Positions 41,586 to 50,818 of a stretch of 64,000 nt of DNA are shown here, piece after piece. A model generated the notes under the pieces. It did not search any database, was not told the origin of the DNA, and saw only the letters and a list, made by a program, of their open reading frames with translations. The stretch's first letter is position 1. The number at the start of each line of letters is the position of its first letter. Origin of the DNA: Fibrobacter sp. UBA4297 (lineage in GTDB: Bacteria; Fibrobacterota; Fibrobacteria; Fibrobacterales; Fibrobacteraceae). The DNA is taken from NCBI RefSeq assembly GCF_002394865.1, contig NZ_DGUZ01000019.1, forward strand, positions 1-64,000, written 5' to 3'. The position numbers were made by a program, and so were the translations under genes.

Positions 41586-41648
41586 GTTTTGAATATAGCA
41601 CTTTTTAAGGGGAAAGTGCGCAAAATCACTATAAAATTACATTGTTTT

Positions 41649-41681
41649 AGTAGGAAGTAGACAGTAGGCAGTTAGAAGTAG
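41649..41681 (+). repeat. AGTAGGAAGTAGACAGTAG element, copy 3
   Basis: AGTAGGAAGTAGACAGTAGG followed by CAGTTAGAAGTAG, just before the transketolase terminator. Confidence 0.75.
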
Positions 41682-41686
41682 TGCAA

Positions 41687-41718
41687 AAAAAACGGCACCG
41701 TCATCGGCACCGTTTTTT
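41687..41718 (-). terminator. Intrinsic terminator of transketolase
   Basis: A-run CGG, CA, CCG, loop TCAT, CGG, CA, CCG, T-run: two stacked stems with a symmetrical CA/CA internal loop. It is 25 bases past the tkt stop and resembles the terminator at 483. Confidence 0.8.
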
Positions 41719-41742
41719 AAATGTTTCGATTGCGTTAGCTAA

Positions 41743-43818
41743 TTAAGCGTTTGCTTTCTTGAAGTCTTCGACGTTCTTAGCGAATTCAGCGAGGTATTCC
41801 TTAGCGGCTGCGGCAACAGCTTCCGGAACGTAACCGAATTCCTTTTCGAGGACGCCAGCAGGAGCAGATGCACCGAAGCGTTCGAGACCGGAGACCTTAC
41901 CGAAGCCACCCACGACCTGGGCGAACAAGAGCGGAAGACCGCTGGACTTTGCAAACACCGGAGTCCACGGAACGATGATGCTATCGCGGTAGGATTTCGG
42001 CTGCTTGAGGAAGAGAGCCGGGCTAATCATGGAAACCACGCGCACAGACTTGCCTTCGTCGCGGAGGAGTTCAGCAGCCTGGTGTTCGAGGAGAACGTCA
42101 CTGCCGTTTGCAACCAAAGTAAGATCCGGCTTCTTGCCAGCGGCGGTGTTGTCGCTAACAATGTAAGCACCCTTGCGGCAAGCCTTGGCAGCTTCGTAGC
42201 GATTTTCACCCGGGAGCGTATTCACGACCTGGCGAGTGAGGATGAGAGCTGTCGGGCTGTCGTTGTTTTCAAAAGCCATTTCCCATGCAGCGAGCGTTTC
42301 GTAGGCGTCTGCCGGGCGGAGCACGAGCATTTCGGCCTTGCCGCTAGCCTTCGTGAGGCTTTCGAGCAAACGAATCTGCGTTTCGTGCTCAATCGGCTGG
42401 TGCGTCGGGCCGTCTTCGCCAACGCGGAAGCTATCGTGCGTAAACACGTACTTGACCGGGAGGCCCATGAGAGCGGCCATACGAATAGCCGGCTTCATGA
42501 AGTCACTGAAGACAAAGAACGTAGCGCAAATCGGATAGAGACCGCCGTGGAGAGCGATACCATTTGCAATAGCGCCCATCGTGAGTTCTGCAACGCCAAC
42601 CTGGACAAAAGCACCCTTGAAGTCGTTAGCGCGGAAGATGCCCGTCTTATCGAGGAATGCCTGCGTGTTGTCGGAGTTCGAAAGGTCTGCAGAGCTGCAG
42701 ATGATGTTGTGATAATTTTCGGCGAGGTAGCCAAGAACCGTACCGCTAGTGACGCGAGTTGCAACACCTTCCTTGATGTTGAGTTTAGAGAGGTCAATCT
42801 TGAGACCCTTGCCCGAGAGCCATTCGTTGAGGGTTGCGGACTTTTCGGCGTTAGCCTTGTCCCAAGCGGCCTTAGCCTTCTTCCATTCGGCGACCTGCTT
42901 GCGAAGTTCGTTAGCGCGGGCTTCAAAGCCGGCCTTCACGTCGTCAAAGACCTGGAACGGATCGTCCGGATTGCCACCGAGATTCTTGACCGTAGCAGAA
43001 GTAGAAGCACCTGCGGCATTGAGCGGCTGACCGTGCGTAGAGACAGCGCCTTCGTAGCTCTTGCCGTCTTCGGCGATAGCGCCCTTGGCCATCGTGGTGT
43101 GGCCATAGACAAGCACCGGCTTTTCGGTTTCAGCCCAAGCGGCCTTGAATGCCTTGCGGAGTTCTGCAATGTTGGAACCGTCACATTCGATGACGCGGAA
43201 GCCCCAGGATTCGTACTGACCAACGAAGTCGTGGTCCATCACGTCTTCAGTCTTGCAGCTGAGCTGGACCTGGTTAGCGTCGTAGAAGAAAATGAGGTTC
43301 GAAAGCTTGAGGTGACCTGCAATGCGGCCCACGCCGTATGCGATTTCTTCTTCGAGACCGCCATCAGAAACGAGGCAGACGGTCTTGTGTTCGAGGATAG
43401 AGCCAAAACGTTCGACCATGAAGCGTTCGGCGATAGCGCCACCGAGAGCCATGCCGTGACCGATACCAAGCGGGCCTGAGGAGTTTTCAATACCGAGGGC
43501 AACATCAACTTCCGGATGGCCCGGAGTGCGGCTGCCAAGCTGGCGGAAGTTTTTCACGTCTTCGAGCGTGAGGCGGTTCGTGAGCACGAGTTCGGAGTAG
43601 AGGAGCGGGCTCATGTGGCCCGGGTCCATGAAGAAGCGGTCGCGAGCCATCCAGTTGGCATCGTCCGGATCGTAACGCAAGAATTCAGCAAACAAAAGCG
43701 TAATGGCGTCTGCGGCGCCCATGGCTCCACCCGGATGTCCGGACTTGGCCTTCTGCACCATCGCGGCAGAAAGGATACGGACGTTGTCAGCTGCTTTTGT
43801 AACTAATGAATCTTGCAC
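41743..43818 (-). CDS. tkt: Transketolase
   Basis: 691 residues from GTG 43818, with AAAGGGG 8 bases upstream. The N-terminal domain has VQKAKSGHPGGAMGAADA, DRFFMDPGHMSPLLYS and GPLGIGHGMALGGAIAERFM; the TPP-binding stretch is VSDGGLEEEIAYGVGRIAGH with FFYDANQVQLS. The pyrimidine domain has GVAELTMGAIANGIALHGG, and TFFVFSDFMKPAIRMAAL and HDSFRVGEDGPTHQPIEHE follow. It moves two-carbon units between sugar phosphates using thiamine diphosphate and links pentose sugars from hemicellulose to glycolysis. Codon bias is strong. It appears to be a single-gene unit. Confidence 0.97.
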   Translation of the reverse strand: MQDSLVTKAADNVRILSAAMVQKAKSGHPGGAMGAADAITLLFAEFLRYDPDDANWMARDRFFMDPGHMSPLLYSELVLTNRLTLEDVKNFRQLGSRTPGHPEVDVALGIENSSGPLGIGHGMALGGAIAERFMVERFGSILEHKTVCLVSDGGLEEEIAYGVGRIAGHLKLSNLIFFYDANQVQLSCKTEDVMDHDFVGQYESWGFRVIECDGSNIAELRKAFKAAWAETEKPVLVYGHTTMAKGAIAEDGKSYEGAVSTHGQPLNAAGASTSATVKNLGGNPDDPFQVFDDVKAGFEARANELRKQVAEWKKAKAAWDKANAEKSATLNEWLSGKGLKIDLSKLNIKEGVATRVTSGTVLGYLAENYHNIICSSADLSNSDNTQAFLDKTGIFRANDFKGAFVQVGVAELTMGAIANGIALHGGLYPICATFFVFSDFMKPAIRMAALMGLPVKYVFTHDSFRVGEDGPTHQPIEHETQIRLLESLTKASGKAEMLVLRPADAYETLAAWEMAFENNDSPTALILTRQVVNTLPGENRYEAAKACRKGAYIVSDNTAAGKKPDLTLVANGSDVLLEHQAAELLRDEGKSVRVVSMISPALFLKQPKSYRDSIIVPWTPVFAKSSGLPLLFAQVVGGFGKVSGLERFGASAPAGVLEKEFGYVPEAVAAAAKEYLAEFAKNVEDFKKANA

Positions 43819-44012
43819 GGTCTAACCCCTTTAGAGTTTTGTTTTTACGCGGCAAATTTAGTTTTTTCTTGCGAAACTCTCAAGGTATATTGTCAAATGA
43901 AAAGCCCAAAGCAATAAAAAGTTATATTTTCGCAACAACCTAAAAAAATCCAAAAACGTCCCAAAAGAAGCAATTCCTGGAGCGCTTTTACGTGTTATCG
44001 AGAAGGAACCCA

Positions 44013-46574
44013 ATGAATATTAAAGACGCTATCTTGAGATTATTCAAGAACTTAGCTCACCCCGCAGGCATTTTAGGCACCATCGTTGCCATAGCCATCC
44101 CCTTCCTTATTTACCTCGCCCCGAACATCAAACACAGGGAAACCATCCGGCAGATGGATTTGAGCTGGCCACTCCCGCTTTTTGGGATCCAGTTCATTCT
44201 CGGGATCATCCTCTTCTGTTTTTTGAGCAAGGATTTTAGGGAATGGATCAAGGGCATTCTCCCCACAAAGTCCGTAAGCATCATGACGCTCGTGTTCACC
44301 GTCGCCGTTTCGATTTTCGCCTTCACGCAAATCGAGGCCCGCCACCGCGTCCAAAGTGACGAAAGCGTCTTTATGTCCGTCGCCCAAAACATGTACTACA
44401 ACCACGAATCCGGCACCTGCAACCAGGGCGAATTCGACAAAGGCACCCTCAAATGCAAGGCCACGTCAAATAGTTTCAAGACCAAGGGGTTATCCTTCCT
44501 TTACTACCTCGGCATGCCATTGTTCGGCAGCGATCTCCGCTGGATTTTCACGGCCGAATTCGTGATGCTCCCGCTTTCATTCCTACTCATGTTCCTTGCA
44601 ATTGTCGCCTGGACCAGACAACCCCTCCTTGCCTTCCTCGCCTCGCTACTCATGGCACTCCAACCGACGGTACTTTTCCAGTTCCGCGCCATGTCCGTTG
44701 AACCGCTCTATATATTCCTCTCGGCTTTAGCTCTGTTCGTGTTTAAGTGGGCTTACGATAGGAACACGGTCATGCACTGGATGCTCCTCGCCCTCATCCT
44801 AGCATTCTTCGCCCAGACCCGCCAAGAAACAATCTTCTGCGTCTTTGCGTTCGTCATCTTTGCTCTCCCAAGACTCCTTGACAAAAAAGACGAGAAAGCC
44901 CCTGTTTTCTTCGTGACGCTTTCTCTCTTCTCTATACCCGTGCTCCTCACAATCAGCTACTTCCAGGGATTCGGTTTCCAGGGTGGCGAATTTGAAGCCC
45001 ACGGTCACTTCTTCGAAGACCTCGCCAAGAACTGGGATGTGATGACTGCAAAGCTCGACAAGAATGGCAATCTCACAAATCCGTTCCTCAGCTACTTTAA
45101 CTACTTGTTCGCCATCGGTGGCATTTACCTCATTTTCCGTGCCATCAACGATGCCAGAAAAAGCGATTTCACATATCTCAAGATTCTCGGATTTTTACTC
45201 CTGTACCATGTTCAAACGTATGTGATTCTCGAAAATGTCTCCGGCGATTTCAGTATCGAAATCAACCAGCGCTATAGCCTCGTGATGTTGCCATCCATGG
45301 CATTTGTGGCAGCCCTCCCAATTACGCACATGGTCCAGTACTTTACCACTCCGACCAGCAGTAAAAAACAGAACGGCATGGGCGCAATTCTTGGCATATT
45401 GATTGTGGCTCTAGCCTTTACCGGATGGACATTCCACTACAAGAAGAATTTCAATGACAATATCATGTACAACCGCAATCACCTGACCATCGAAGAATAT
45501 GAAATTCTCGGATGGCTCAAGGAACTGCCACAAGCGGACCGTTTCTTTATTTACGGTCGTCCCTGGCACTTTGTGGGCTACGGCATATCGTCCATTCATT
45601 ACGACAACGCCCGCAGAATGTCGAACAGCGAAATGAAGGAGTTGATTGAAAAGTACAAAGGCGAAGTCTATTACATCCGCGGACTGGACTGCTGGGATAG
45701 CCACACGTACCACAAGAAAGCCGTGGAACACCGTATCGCCACGACCTGCGATGTTTTTGAACGCGAAATGGATTTGACAGGCGTCAAGAACATTTTGATT
45801 ACGAACAACTACTGGGTCCAGATAGCGAAGTTCAACGGCCGCAAGAACTACAATCCAGAGAAAATTATCAAGGTGAACAAACCGGAATTTGTTCCCGCCG
45901 ACTCCGCAGCAGCAAAGCCCGCTATGCTCAAAGTTCATTACGAGCTCAAGGAACAAGGACAAGCCGCCACCAAATGGAAATTTGCATTCCTTATCAACGA
46001 CAAAATAATTGAACAAGGCGACTACAAATTCGGATCTTACGACCAGGAAGTGGACCTCGCCAGTTTACAGGCCGGCTTCAACCAGGTGAGATTCCTGGTG
46101 CAAGATCTAGCGACCAAAAGCAAGCTCGCCGATGTTTCCAAGTTCTACTTCGAAAAGGGAAACGGCGCCATAGCCCTCACGGACTACCCCATTGAAAGCC
46201 ACAAGCAAGAATGGGGTAAAATGCACAAGAACGAAAGCATTGAAGGAAACAAGCTCAGCGTTAATGGTCAAAAATTTATAAACGGCATTGGCACGCACGC
46301 ATCTTCTACAACGTTATTCGACATCGGACAAAAGTTTACCACGGTTAGGTTTTCCGTTGGGCTTGACGATGAATCGCTTTGCAGCGATGGCGTTGCAGTA
46401 GAAGTTATCGGTGATGGCAAGTCGCTTGCAAAGACGCCGTTCTTTAAGAACAGCGAATTGCTCAAAGTCGAGGCAAACATCGCTGGTGTCCAAAAGCTTA
46501 CTATCAAGACATTCCCCAAAGAAGGCATCAACTGTAGCCACGTAGACATCATCAACCCGGTATTTATACCATAG
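44013..46574 (+). CDS. Membrane GT-C glycosyltransferase (PMT/ArnT-like) with NPCBM tail
   Basis: 853 residues from ATG 44013 (AAGGAA upstream). About ten to twelve membrane helices fill residues 1-480. The first large loop contains VQSDESVFMSVAQNMYYN, the DE motif of lipid-linked-sugar GT-C transferases, and the helices FLASLLMALQPTVLFQFR and FILALILAFFAQTRQETIF-type segments follow. A soluble part contains EEYEILGWLKELPQADRFFI. The last ~125 residues (ESIEGNKLSVNGQKFINGIG, THASSTTLFDIG, FSVGLDDES) form an NPCBM-like carbohydrate-binding domain, unusual on a membrane transferase. Acceptor and donor are unknown. The next gene encodes a GT2 that makes polyprenyl-phosphate sugars, a plausible donor. 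Confidence 0.75.
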   Translation: MNIKDAILRLFKNLAHPAGILGTIVAIAIPFLIYLAPNIKHRETIRQMDLSWPLPLFGIQFILGIILFCFLSKDFREWIKGILPTKSVSIMTLVFTVAVSIFAFTQIEARHRVQSDESVFMSVAQNMYYNHESGTCNQGEFDKGTLKCKATSNSFKTKGLSFLYYLGMPLFGSDLRWIFTAEFVMLPLSFLLMFLAIVAWTRQPLLAFLASLLMALQPTVLFQFRAMSVEPLYIFLSALALFVFKWAYDRNTVMHWMLLALILAFFAQTRQETIFCVFAFVIFALPRLLDKKDEKAPVFFVTLSLFSIPVLLTISYFQGFGFQGGEFEAHGHFFEDLAKNWDVMTAKLDKNGNLTNPFLSYFNYLFAIGGIYLIFRAINDARKSDFTYLKILGFLLLYHVQTYVILENVSGDFSIEINQRYSLVMLPSMAFVAALPITHMVQYFTTPTSSKKQNGMGAILGILIVALAFTGWTFHYKKNFNDNIMYNRNHLTIEEYEILGWLKELPQADRFFIYGRPWHFVGYGISSIHYDNARRMSNSEMKELIEKYKGEVYYIRGLDCWDSHTYHKKAVEHRIATTCDVFEREMDLTGVKNILITNNYWVQIAKFNGRKNYNPEKIIKVNKPEFVPADSAAAKPAMLKVHYELKEQGQAATKWKFAFLINDKIIEQGDYKFGSYDQEVDLASLQAGFNQVRFLVQDLATKSKLADVSKFYFEKGNGAIALTDYPIESHKQEWGKMHKNESIEGNKLSVNGQKFINGIGTHASSTTLFDIGQKFTTVRFSVGLDDESLCSDGVAVEVIGDGKSLAKTPFFKNSELLKVEANIAGVQKLTIKTFPKEGINCSHVDIINPVFIP

Positions 46575-46722
46575 TCAACAGTCAATAGTCACAAGCCATT
46601 AGTTTTTTTGTATGGCGGCAAAGCCGCGATTGTTTAGCTAATGACTAATGACCAACTTACTAGAAGTAATTTATACAAAAATTCCCTAGTAACTAATAAC
46701 TATTAACTAGTAACTATTTTTT
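46573..46722. repeat. GTCATTAGT-type inverted repeat with GC hairpin, copy 3
   Basis: GTCAACAGTCAATAGTCAC on the left, the hairpin GCGGC-AAA-GCCGC near 46614-46626, then CTAATGACTAATGACCAAC and further TAACTAATAAC words on the right. Its layout equals that of copy 2. Confidence 0.75.
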
Positions 46723-46741
46723 TAATTGCTATAATTGCACT

Positions 46742-47653
46742 ATGCTTTTATCCGTAATTATACCTGTTTTTAACGAAGAAGAGATCGTTGCCGAAACCTA
46801 CCGCGTCTTGGAGGAAGAGCTCAAGGATATCGAACACGAACTCATTTTTGTAAACGACGGTTCCAAGGACCGCACCCGCGAAATCGTGGAAGGCCTCCTC
46901 CCCGGGAACCCGAATAATAAAATCATCAACTTTAGCCGCAACTTCGGTCACCAGGCTGCATTTAGTGCTGGCCTCGACCATTGCAAAGGCGATGCAGTCG
47001 TCATCATCGACGGTGACTTGCAGGACCCGCCGAGCCTTATCCACGAGATGCTCGAAAAGTGGCGCGAAGGCTACCAGGTCGTTTACGCACAGCGCAACAA
47101 GCGCAAAGGCGAAACGCTCTTCAAGCGCTTTACGGCTTTCTGCTTCTACCGCATCATCGGCAAGCTCACGAGCATCGACATTCCGCCTGACACCGGCGAC
47201 TTCAGACTCATGGACCGTTGCGTGGTGGACCAGCTCAAGAACCTTCCGGAACGCAGCCGCTTCTTGCGCGGGCTTGTGTGCTGGGTCGGCTTCAAGAAGA
47301 TTGGCGTCAAATATGACCGCGCCGAACGCACCGCAGGCACCTCGAAGTATCCGCTCAAGAAAATGTTGCGCCTCGCATTCGACGGAATCACGGGCTTTAG
47401 CTCGGCTCCGCTCAAGATCAGCTTCTACATGGGCTTCATTGCTACAATCGTCGGCTTTGTTCTCCTCGTCTGGTCGATTCTCGAAAAGTTCCTCTCCCCT
47501 GCGACAACAGTTCCGGGCTGGGCTTCGCTCATGACCGCCATCGTGTTCTTCGCTGGCGTACAGCTTTTGACCATCGGCATTCTCGGCGAATACATCGGCC
47601 GAATCTACGACGAAGTCAAGCAGCGCCCGCTGTACATCGAAGACAAGAAATAG
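46742..47653 (+). CDS. GT2 glycosyltransferase, polyprenyl-phosphate sugar synthase-like
   Basis: 303 residues. The GT2 domain (LSVIIPVFNEEEIVAETYRV, LIFVNDGSKDRTREI, FSRNFGHQAAFSAGLDH) has DXD in IIDGDLQDPP and the acceptor-region motif TGDFRLMDRCVVDQL. KISFYMGFIATIVGFVLLVW and a second helix give two C-terminal membrane segments, as in GtrB/DPM-type enzymes such as DpmA and ArnC. These attach a sugar from a nucleotide to undecaprenyl phosphate on the cytoplasmic face. The sugar is not determined. The membrane transferase encoded just upstream could use the product. A repeat block separates the two genes. Confidence 0.88.
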   Translation: MLLSVIIPVFNEEEIVAETYRVLEEELKDIEHELIFVNDGSKDRTREIVEGLLPGNPNNKIINFSRNFGHQAAFSAGLDHCKGDAVVIIDGDLQDPPSLIHEMLEKWREGYQVVYAQRNKRKGETLFKRFTAFCFYRIIGKLTSIDIPPDTGDFRLMDRCVVDQLKNLPERSRFLRGLVCWVGFKKIGVKYDRAERTAGTSKYPLKKMLRLAFDGITGFSSAPLKISFYMGFIATIVGFVLLVWSILEKFLSPATTVPGWASLMTAIVFFAGVQLLTIGILGEYIGRIYDEVKQRPLYIEDKK

Positions 47654-47659
47654 ACGAGC

Positions 47660-47757
47660 GAGTTGTTAGTCATTGGTTATTAGTTATATTTGGCGCATAT
47701 AGAGCCTAGTTAAAGCTAATGGCTATTGACTAACAACTATTGACCATTGACTAAAAA
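47660..47757. repeat. GTCATTAGT-type inverted repeat, copy 4
   Basis: GTTAGTCATTGGTTATTAGT, then GGCGCATATAGAGCC, then GCTAATGGCTATTGACTAAC and TATTGACCATTGACTAAAA. It ends directly at the gmk start codon, so it forms the gmk leader. Confidence 0.75.
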
Positions 47758-48318
47758 ATGAAAAACAAGCTTTTCGTTATGAGTGCCGCCAGTGGCGCGG
47801 GCAAGACTACCCTCAAGGATCTTGTCATTAAGGATTTCCCGGACATCAAGTATTCCATCTCCGCTACGACGCGCAAGCCGCGCGAAGGCGAAATTGACGG
47901 AGTCCACTACTTCTTCAAGACCAAGGAAGAATTCGAGCAGATGATCAAGGACGATGCCCTGGTCGAATACAACCTGGTTCACGGAAACTACTACGGAACG
48001 CCCAAGAGTTTTGTCGAGAAGACTCTCGCCGAAGGAAACCGAGTGTTGTTTGACCTCGACGTTTTCGGCAAGGTGAACTTCGACAAGGTCTACCCGGACG
48101 CCACGGGCATCTTCATTTTGCCGCCAAGCGACGAAGAACTCGAACGCCGCCTCCGTGGCCGCGGCACTGACAGTGAAGACGTCATCCAGCTCCGCCTTGC
48201 AAATGCAAAGAAGGAAATCGAATTTGCAAAGACCAAGGGCAAGTACGAATACACCATCGTGAACGACGACTTGCAGAAAGCCGCCGATGAACTCCGCGCT
48301 ATTTTGAGCCAGAAGTAA
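47758..48318 (+). CDS. gmk: Guanylate kinase
   Basis: 186 residues. P-loop SAASGAGKTTL, GMP-binding region YSISATTRKPREGEIDGVHY, LVEYNLVHGNYYGTPKSFVE, the VLFDLDVFGKVN segment (usually DID.QG) and the lid FILPPSDEELERRLRGRGTD. It phosphorylates GMP to GDP. In most bacteria the motif before KVN reads D-I-D-V-Q-G; here DLDVFGKVNF replaces it, but family membership is clear. There is no ribosome site in the preceding repeat, so translation initiation may be weak or leader dependent. Length is typical (about 190-210). Confidence 0.95.
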   Translation: MKNKLFVMSAASGAGKTTLKDLVIKDFPDIKYSISATTRKPREGEIDGVHYFFKTKEEFEQMIKDDALVEYNLVHGNYYGTPKSFVEKTLAEGNRVLFDLDVFGKVNFDKVYPDATGIFILPPSDEELERRLRGRGTDSEDVIQLRLANAKKEIEFAKTKGKYEYTIVNDDLQKAADELRAILSQK

Positions 48319-48373
48319 ATTGCTTGCTGGTCATTGGCCTTAATCCTACATCGAATTCGCATTTGATAAAATT

Positions 48374-48408
48374 CCCGCCCCATCGTTCACCGAGAGGCGG
48401 GTATTTTT
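48374..48408 (+). terminator. Intrinsic terminator of gmk
   Basis: CCCGCC / GGCGGG with a 16-base loop and TATTTTT. It lies 56 bases past the gmk stop. Confidence 0.8.
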
Positions 48409-48418
48409 GTGTGAGGTG

Positions 48419-49429
48419 TTATGTGTGAATTCTTAAGACAATGGAATTTTCAAAGAAACTCGGATCGGCCCCCAAGCGCCACAACTTAGAGCCATAGGCA
48501 AACAAGTTCGGACGCGCCTTGCGTAAAATCGCAGCCCCCGTTGCACGCAGATACCCCGCTTTGCTCTTGGATTGCATACCCTTGAGTTTGGCGCCCAAAT
48601 CGTCAATGCTTACGCTAATCGCATTGTGATCGTGCGGGTTGTACGGTTCTGCTTGCACTTTGGTCGAAAGCGAATCGTAAATCGCCAGACTTTTAACTGC
48701 AACTTTAGTCGAATCGTCGAAGAAATGGAATGCTGCAGCCGCCTTTGCCGCAGATTCGAACGTTTCAATGCCCGCTACCCACGGGTGATTCGTCGCACCC
48801 ACAAGTCCGATTGTAAAATCAAAAGAATCTGCTTCGCGGAAATAGCGGATAAACATTTCTTCCGGCGATTCCTTTTCGGGATTCGGCTTAAGCATATCGC
48901 GAGCAGCCGCAAAGAGAATTGCAGCAACATCCGTTTCACCAGTCGCAATCGGAGCATTCGCCTTGTAAACTTGCTCAAATCCGCTGTCGCCACGGAAACC
49001 GCCATAGACATACGCAAAAAGCGCTTCCACCGCTACAGGCTTTATGAGGTGAAGCACAAGCGGCAAGAAGTTTGCAAACACCGCAGCACGACGGCGCAAA
49101 AGTTCCGCGACAAGCAGACCATCGCGTTCATCAACGGCAAGCAACAACGCCCCCACATGCAGCAAGAACGAATACTGGGAAGCATCCAGATTCTCGACAT
49201 TGCTAGGCATATAAACACAAACTGTCGCCCGCAACTCACTAGGCAAATAGGTGTACCACGAAGGCGTGAAATAAGCACTCCCGTCAACGCACTGCATTTG
49301 CGAAAGTTCATCACCTGTAGGCGTTGTTTTCCCGACGTAATCGAGAATCCCCGTTACACTACGCGAAAATGCGTAAACAGTCGCATTTTTGGGCGATTCA
49401 ATCTTGACATAAAACATTCCATTTGCCAT
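48419..49429 (-). CDS. Unknown protein with HIRAN-like C terminus
   Basis: 336 residues, GGAGG upstream of the ATG. The N-terminal part (NGMFYVKIESPKNATVYAFS) and middle part, with many small residues and Arg/Lys clusters, match no family I recognise. The region near residue 255-315 (VQAEPYNPHDHNAISVSIDD, then SKAGYLRATGAAILRKARP) resembles HIRAN domains, whose REPDNP-DPNAI pattern is followed by GYLP and a helix. HIRAN domains bind DNA ends in helicases such as HLTF but also occur alone in bacteria. No nuclease or helicase gene is next to it. The gene converges with gmk across a terminator. Confidence 0.5.
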   Translation of the reverse strand: MANGMFYVKIESPKNATVYAFSRSVTGILDYVGKTTPTGDELSQMQCVDGSAYFTPSWYTYLPSELRATVCVYMPSNVENLDASQYSFLLHVGALLLAVDERDGLLVAELLRRRAAVFANFLPLVLHLIKPVAVEALFAYVYGGFRGDSGFEQVYKANAPIATGETDVAAILFAAARDMLKPNPEKESPEEMFIRYFREADSFDFTIGLVGATNHPWVAGIETFESAAKAAAAFHFFDDSTKVAVKSLAIYDSLSTKVQAEPYNPHDHNAISVSIDDLGAKLKGMQSKSKAGYLRATGAAILRKARPNLFAYGSKLWRLGADPSFFENSIVLRIHT

Positions 49430-49586
49430 TGCAGGCCTCCTTTCTGAGGGTTACATGACAAATATACGTTTAAAGAATGTCATATTATGACATTTTGATA
49501 TTTCTAAAAAAATTTTCTAATTCAATTATTTTTTTTTCAGCAAAAACATGTTCTAGAAACAACTAAATTTAAGGTATATTTAAGCC

Positions 49587-49882
49587 ATGATTGTCATACT
49601 ATTTTTTTCGCTATTGGTACTTACTGGCTGCATTTTTGAGGCTCCATGCGCTTTTTGCAATGTAGAACATCCTGTTCATATTCTTATGAGCCTTGCATTA
49701 TCGAATGGCTTGTTGATGGTAAAACCGTTAAAAAAATTCAATTACAAGAACGAACCGACAGAGGAATAATCTTCGACAAAGTCTATCTAGAAATGACCAC
49801 TTTGGATGATAACAAAAAATATAACTTAGGCACAGGCTCAAGCTGGCGTATTGATTTTGACCACTTGCCAAACAATCCCTAA
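49587..49882 (+). pseudogene. Lipoprotein gene with probable frameshift
   Basis: Frame 1 from ATG 49587 encodes MIVILFFSLLVLTGCIFEAP with lipobox LTGC, then turns into an unrelated tail at 49680-49769. A second frame, open to the TAA at 49882, encodes a plausible body: CSYSYEPCIIEWLVDGKTVK, then KYNLGTGSSWRIDFDHLPNN. Joining the two by one frame change near 49640-49700 gives a short secreted lipoprotein of about 97 residues. No family recognised. A real frameshift, programmed shift or base error would look the same. Confidence 0.5.
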
Positions 49883-49903
49883 TGCAGTACGACTGATATT
49901 GAC

Positions 49904-50794
49904 ATGAACATTTTCTACCACCTCCCCGGACTTTTTGAATTTTACGACTTGTACAAGGCGTTTATGCCGCTATTTCGCGAGCACCGGGAATATTTTTACG
50001 ACTGGTGCGAAATCGGTTCTATTTACGGGGCGCCGAGCGACTGCATCTGGGGAGGCGGACGCGTCGGTTTCGGAGATGCAGAGCCACGGAAAGTTGCAAA
50101 ACTCATGCAGGAATACGGAATTTCAGCGAGGCTCACTTTCAGCAATTCATTGATTCGAGAAGAACACCTCGCCGATGCCCGATGCAACAAGTTGTGCAAA
50201 ATGTTTGAAAGCGGTGCGTTTCAAAACGGCATCATCATCCATTCCGACCTGTTGCTGAATTACATCAAAACCAAGTACCCCAATTATTACTTTGTCTCCT
50301 CAACAACAAAAGTAATCACCGATTTTGAGCAATTCAAAGCAGAGCTGAACCGCGAAGAATTCCGCTATGTGGTGCCGGACTTCCGCCTGAACAAGCAATT
50401 CGACAAATTGAAAGCTCTCACAGATGCGCAAAAGCAAAAGGTCGAATTTTTGTGCAATGAATGCTGCTGGTTCGGATGCCCCGACCGCAAAAAATGCTAC
50501 GAAAATGTGAGCCAGAAAAGCCTCGGCGAAAACTGCGAAGACCACGAATGCGTCTCGCCCACAGCCCAGAGGGGCTACCGCTTTTCCGATGCCATGAAGA
50601 ATCCAGGCTTCATCGGAATCGAGGACATTCAAAACATCTACGCACCCGCAGGATTCCGACACTTTAAAATCGAAGGCCGTAGCCTCGGCAGTGCCCTCAT
50701 CTTGGAATTTTTGCTTTACTACATGACAAAGCCCGAACACCAACTCAAAGTCCGCGAAGAAATTTACTTGGACAGCACGTTGGATTTGTTTTAA
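49904..50794 (+). CDS. U32-peptidase-like TIM-barrel protein with Cys cluster
   Basis: 296 residues, no export signal. SAGFRHFKIEGR-type ending (PAGFRHFKIEGRSLGSALIL) contains the KIEGR hallmark of the U32 peptidase/hydroxylase group. A Cys cluster precedes it: EFLCNECCWFGCPDRKKCYE and LGENCEDHECVS, which could hold an Fe-S cluster. The start (DWCEIGSIYGAPSDCIWGGG) and SARLTFSNSLIREEHLADA fit a barrel enzyme. U32 relatives hydroxylate tRNA or ubiquinone precursors, often with Fe-S. This protein is shorter and its substrate is unknown. It may form a unit with the following membrane gene at 50819. Confidence 0.55.
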   Translation: MNIFYHLPGLFEFYDLYKAFMPLFREHREYFYDWCEIGSIYGAPSDCIWGGGRVGFGDAEPRKVAKLMQEYGISARLTFSNSLIREEHLADARCNKLCKMFESGAFQNGIIIHSDLLLNYIKTKYPNYYFVSSTTKVITDFEQFKAELNREEFRYVVPDFRLNKQFDKLKALTDAQKQKVEFLCNECCWFGCPDRKKCYENVSQKSLGENCEDHECVSPTAQRGYRFSDAMKNPGFIGIEDIQNIYAPAGFRHFKIEGRSLGSALILEFLLYYMTKPEHQLKVREEIYLDSTLDLF

Positions 50795-50818
50795 ACAGAC
50801 AACTAATGGAATGAATTT

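Noticed and set aside
41016..41660. 214-codon plus-strand frame opposite nrdR
   Set aside because: NrdR on the minus strand is full length and unmistakable; this is its shadow.
42082..43479. 465-codon plus-strand frame over transketolase
   Set aside because: Antisense shadow of a codon-biased gene; no recognisable domain.
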